Origin: an uncultured Oscillospiraceae bacterium
Lineage (GTDB): Bacteria; Bacillota_A; Clostridia; Oscillospirales; Oscillospiraceae
Assembly (NCBI GenBank): GCA_934589325.1
Contig: CAKTNU010000016.1
Coordinates: 1-14,807 of the forward strand
DNA length: 14,807 bases
Direction: 5' to 3'
The position numbers were made by a program, and so were the translations under genes. Shown one piece after another: positions 14,381-14,807 of this stretch. The notes under the pieces are model-generated. The model did no database searches. It was not told the origin of the DNA and worked only from the letters and a program-made list of their open reading frames with translations. Positions within the stretch are counted from its first letter, which is position 1. Every line of letters begins with the position of its first letter.

Positions 14381-14807
14381 TCAAATATTCACCGGCATCC
14401 GTCCGGTACATTCGCCGCCTCGCAGCACATCGCACAGCGCGTTCAGGCTGTCCGCCGAGTAGTCCCATGCGGCAAGCCTGCCGACATTCTGCGGCAGCAG
14501 CGGCAGGTCATACGGATTTCTGAGCGCGGCGACAGTCATTTTCTTTCCCATCGCCGCAAGCGCCTGCGCCAGCCTGAGCTGGCCGCGGTAGATGTGCGCA
14601 TTGCAGGTGGACATGACGATATTTCCGCAGTCCGCCGCCATAGCGGTGAGACGCTCTATTTCCGCGTCATCGGGGTCCGTCGGGCAGATTGCAGATTTTC
14701 CTCCAAAGCGCCGGTGCATGAACTCCGGGAACGGCAGCGCCTCGGGGTCCGCGTTCGAGGCCTGCGTCATGCGGTAGTCCGCACAGCCTACAAAAAAGCT
14801 GTCCTCC
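14381..14807 (-). CDS. GH3 beta-N-acetylhexosaminidase (NagZ-like), C-terminal part
   Basis: The last 141 codons of a gene that enters from the right edge. The stretch resembles the C-terminal domain of Gram-positive NagZ-type glycoside hydrolase family 3 enzymes: IVMSTCNAHIYRGQLRLAQAL, then KKMTVAALRNPYDLPLLP, a tyrosine-containing LAAWDYSADSLNALCDVLRGG and the typical end GRMPVNI. NagZ removes GlcNAc from muropeptides; the catalytic N-terminal domain with its nucleophile Asp and His-Asp pair is outside the window, so activity cannot be checked. The open frame continues to position 14806 without a start in good context; the internal ATG at 14770 has no ribosome-binding site and sits mid-domain. 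Stop TGA at 14383-14381 is embedded in the ribosome-binding site of the downstream kinase, supporting a joint role in amino-sugar recycling. Confidence 0.8.
   Translation of the reverse strand, partial: EDSFFVGCADYRMTQASNADPEALPFPEFMHRRFGGKSAICPTDPDDAEIERLTAMAADCGNIVMSTCNAHIYRGQLRLAQALAAMGKKMTVAALRNPYDLPLLPQNVGRLAAWDYSADSLNALCDVLRGGECTGRMPVNI

Noticed and set aside
13491..14462. A 323-codon plus-strand frame over the sugar kinase
   Set aside because: Kinase motifs and a coupled ribosome-binding site are on the minus strand; the plus translation is low-complexity Arg/Ala-rich.

Overview
The window reads as an ordinary stretch of core chromosome from a Gram-positive anaerobe, most likely a GC-rich gut member of Clostridia (Oscillospirales-like). 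That placement is an inference from gene content: a DnaD/DnaI pair, a maf-mreC-mreD-PBP2 wall-elongation cluster, a U32 protein with a DUF3656-type tail, a large FMN/FAD/Fe-S Old Yellow Enzyme and TTG starts. Coding DNA is GC-rich. The few gaps are AT-rich and hold promoters of good consensus quality. I see no insertion sequence, prophage, CRISPR array, tRNA, rRNA or defence system.

Left block (1-7789, all minus strand, so read from right to left). A U32 protein (RlhA/YdcP-like) is transcribed from a strong extended -10 promoter and followed by maf, mreC, mreD and mrdA (PBP2). maf/mreC overlap as TTGA, mreC/mreD are separated by 3 nt, and the mreD stop sits inside the mrdA ribosome-binding site. 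This looks like one translationally coupled operon for envelope growth. Next come an mgsA homologue with its own promoter, which lacks key methylglyoxal synthase catalytic residues, and hisS, whose 3' end runs off the left edge. mreB, radC, minCDE and rodA, often found in this neighbourhood, are absent from the window.

Middle block (7919-10923, plus strand). A divergent promoter region (7790-7918) drives dnaD and dnaI (replication initiation and helicase loading). These are followed by a DUF2804 gene joined to dnaI by a TAATG overlap, and a strong hairpin terminator closes the unit. A 9-bp inverted repeat straddles the dnaD -10 box and looks like an operator.

Right block (11046-14807, minus strand). 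A GH3 beta-N-acetylhexosaminidase (only its C-terminal part is in the window) is coupled to a BadF/NAGK-type sugar kinase. This pair would release and phosphorylate GlcNAc or MurNAc, probably from peptidoglycan turnover. After an AT-rich gap comes a monocistronic 715-aa NADH:flavin oxidoreductase with very biased codon use, a strong extended -10 promoter, operator-like palindromes, a leader stem-loop and its own terminator. It looks like a highly expressed, regulated reductase of unknown substrate.

The points most worth a second look are the active-site-deficient MgsA homologue, the widened Fe-S cysteine spacing and regulatory region of the flavin oxidoreductase, the dyad over the dnaD promoter, and the coupling of a DUF2804 gene to the helicase loader. 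None of these amounts to a demonstrably new system.
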